Shown here: piece by piece, positions 5,996 through 6,574 of the stretch | How the letters are laid out: each line of letters begins with the position of its first letter | Position numbering within the stretch: the stretch's first letter is position 1 | NCBI GenBank assembly: GCA_003541875.1 | Contig: DPLS01000437.1 | Location: 1 to 6,574, forward strand | Origin: Bacteroidota bacterium | Lineage (GTDB): Bacteria > Bacteroidota > Ignavibacteria > UBA10030 > UBA6906 | Direction: 5' to 3' | DNA: 6,574 nt | Program-made: the position numbers and the translations under genes | Notes under the pieces: model-generated | Databases searched by the model: none | Told to the model about the DNA's origin: nothing | What the model saw: only the letters and a program-made list of their open reading frames with translations

Positions 5996-6574
5996 ACGGA
6001 TCCTTCTGGAAAGGGAAACGGGTTCTCATCACTGGCCACACCGGGTTCAAAGGAGGCTGGCTTTCCCTCTGGCTGCAAAGCGTCGGGGCGGATGTTACGG
6101 GATTCGCGTTGAAACCTCCTACTGATCCTAATCTCTTCACAACGGCGAATGTGGCCGCGGGGATGAGGTCTACTATTGGAGATATCCGCAACTTTAGTCT
6201 CCTGAAATCAGTCATCGCCGCTGCCGATCCGGAAGTAATCATTCACATGGCGGCTCAATCCGTCGTGCGCTATTCGTACGATCACCCCATTGAAACATAC
6301 GAAGTGAACGTGCTTGGCACTGTGCACTTGCTTGAGGCTATTCGCGTCATCGGAAAACCCCGCATCGTTGTAAACGTCACGAGCGACAAGTGCTACGAGA
6401 ACCGGGAATGGGTGTGGGGCTATCGCGAGAACGAAGCGATGGGCGGCTACGATCCCTACAGCAGCAGCAAGGGCTGCGCCGAGCTCGTTGTCTCCGCCTA
6501 TGGCCGGTCCTATTTCAACAGCGGCGGCGCTGTCGTGGCTTCTGCGCGTGCCGGCAATGTCATCGGCGGCGGCG
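5992..6574 (+). CDS. rfbG: CDP-glucose 4,6-dehydratase, 3' end cut by the window
   Basis: This NAD-dependent short-chain dehydrogenase/reductase converts CDP-glucose to CDP-4-keto-6-deoxyglucose in the cytoplasm. That is the branch point to CDP-linked 3,6-dideoxyhexoses such as abequose, paratose, tyvelose or ascarylose. The first 194 codons are present of roughly 360 expected. The Rossmann motif GHTGFKGGW (15-23) is the family variant, with AAQS (87-90) in the usual place. TSDK (130-133) and the catalytic YSSSK (Y156, K160) follow. The run VTSDKCYENREWVWGYRE, then MGGYDPYSSSKGCAEL, is characteristic of CDP-glucose rather than dTDP-glucose dehydratases. The ATG overlaps the deacetylase stop as ATGA, so the two are probably translationally coupled. 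The usual partner RfbF, glucose-1-phosphate cytidylyltransferase, is not immediately upstream and may lie beyond the window. Confidence 0.94.
   Translation, partial: MNGSFWKGKRVLITGHTGFKGGWLSLWLQSVGADVTGFALKPPTDPNLFTTANVAAGMRSTIGDIRNFSLLKSVIAAADPEVIIHMAAQSVVRYSYDHPIETYEVNVLGTVHLLEAIRVIGKPRIVVNVTSDKCYENREWVWGYRENEAMGGYDPYSSSKGCAELVVSAYGRSYFNSGGAVVASARAGNVIGGG

Noticed and set aside
1..6574. CRISPR arrays, insertion sequences, phage or toxin-antitoxin genes
   Set aside because: I saw no regularly spaced direct repeats, transposase or integrase motifs, or terminal inverted repeats on reading both strands.

Overview
This is a 6,574-base stretch of bacterial chromosome with about half G+C. Every recognisable gene lies on the + strand. 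It starts inside a tRNA-Phe gene and ends inside a CDP-glucose 4,6-dehydratase gene. In between are a sugar-1-phosphate nucleotidyltransferase, a sugar-import-type ABC ATPase, two glycosyltransferases and a PIG-L-type deacetylase. The downstream half reads as part of a surface-glycan locus (O-antigen, capsule or similar). The host cannot be named. Most genes have poor Shine-Dalgarno sites and the tRNA does not encode its CCA end. That would suit the Bacteroidota/Ignavibacteriota/Chlorobiota group, but this is weak inference.

Layout. 1-56: 3' part of tRNA-Phe(GAA). 57-160: spacer with a perfect 10-bp inverted repeat that may end the tRNA transcript. 161-2585: two closely packed genes, the nucleotidyltransferase and an RbsA/MglA-type double-domain ATPase. 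No permease or solute-binding protein accompanies the ATPase. 2586-3223: 638 bases without a convincing gene. The first half of this spacer has far more G than C on the + strand. The second half holds several inverted repeats, a strong isolated Shine-Dalgarno site with a 6-8 codon reading frame, and a TTGACA promoter-like element. 3224-6574: a tight operon of a GT4-type glycosyltransferase, a GT2-type glycosyltransferase (4-base overlap), a PIG-L deacetylase (19-base gap) and CDP-glucose 4,6-dehydratase (4-base overlap, cut by the window end).

How the genes fit together. CDP-glucose 4,6-dehydratase makes CDP-4-keto-6-deoxyglucose, the entry point to 3,6-dideoxyhexoses and related sugars. The two glycosyltransferases would add sugars to a growing glycan, and the PIG-L enzyme would remove an N-acyl group from an amino-sugar residue or precursor. 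The nucleotidyltransferase could supply another activated sugar. The ABC ATPase suggests that sugar uptake is tied to it, but its transport partners must be encoded elsewhere.

I found no CRISPR array, insertion sequence, integrase, phage gene or clearly new defence or mobile system. The least explained part is the structured, strand-asymmetric spacer at 2586-3223.
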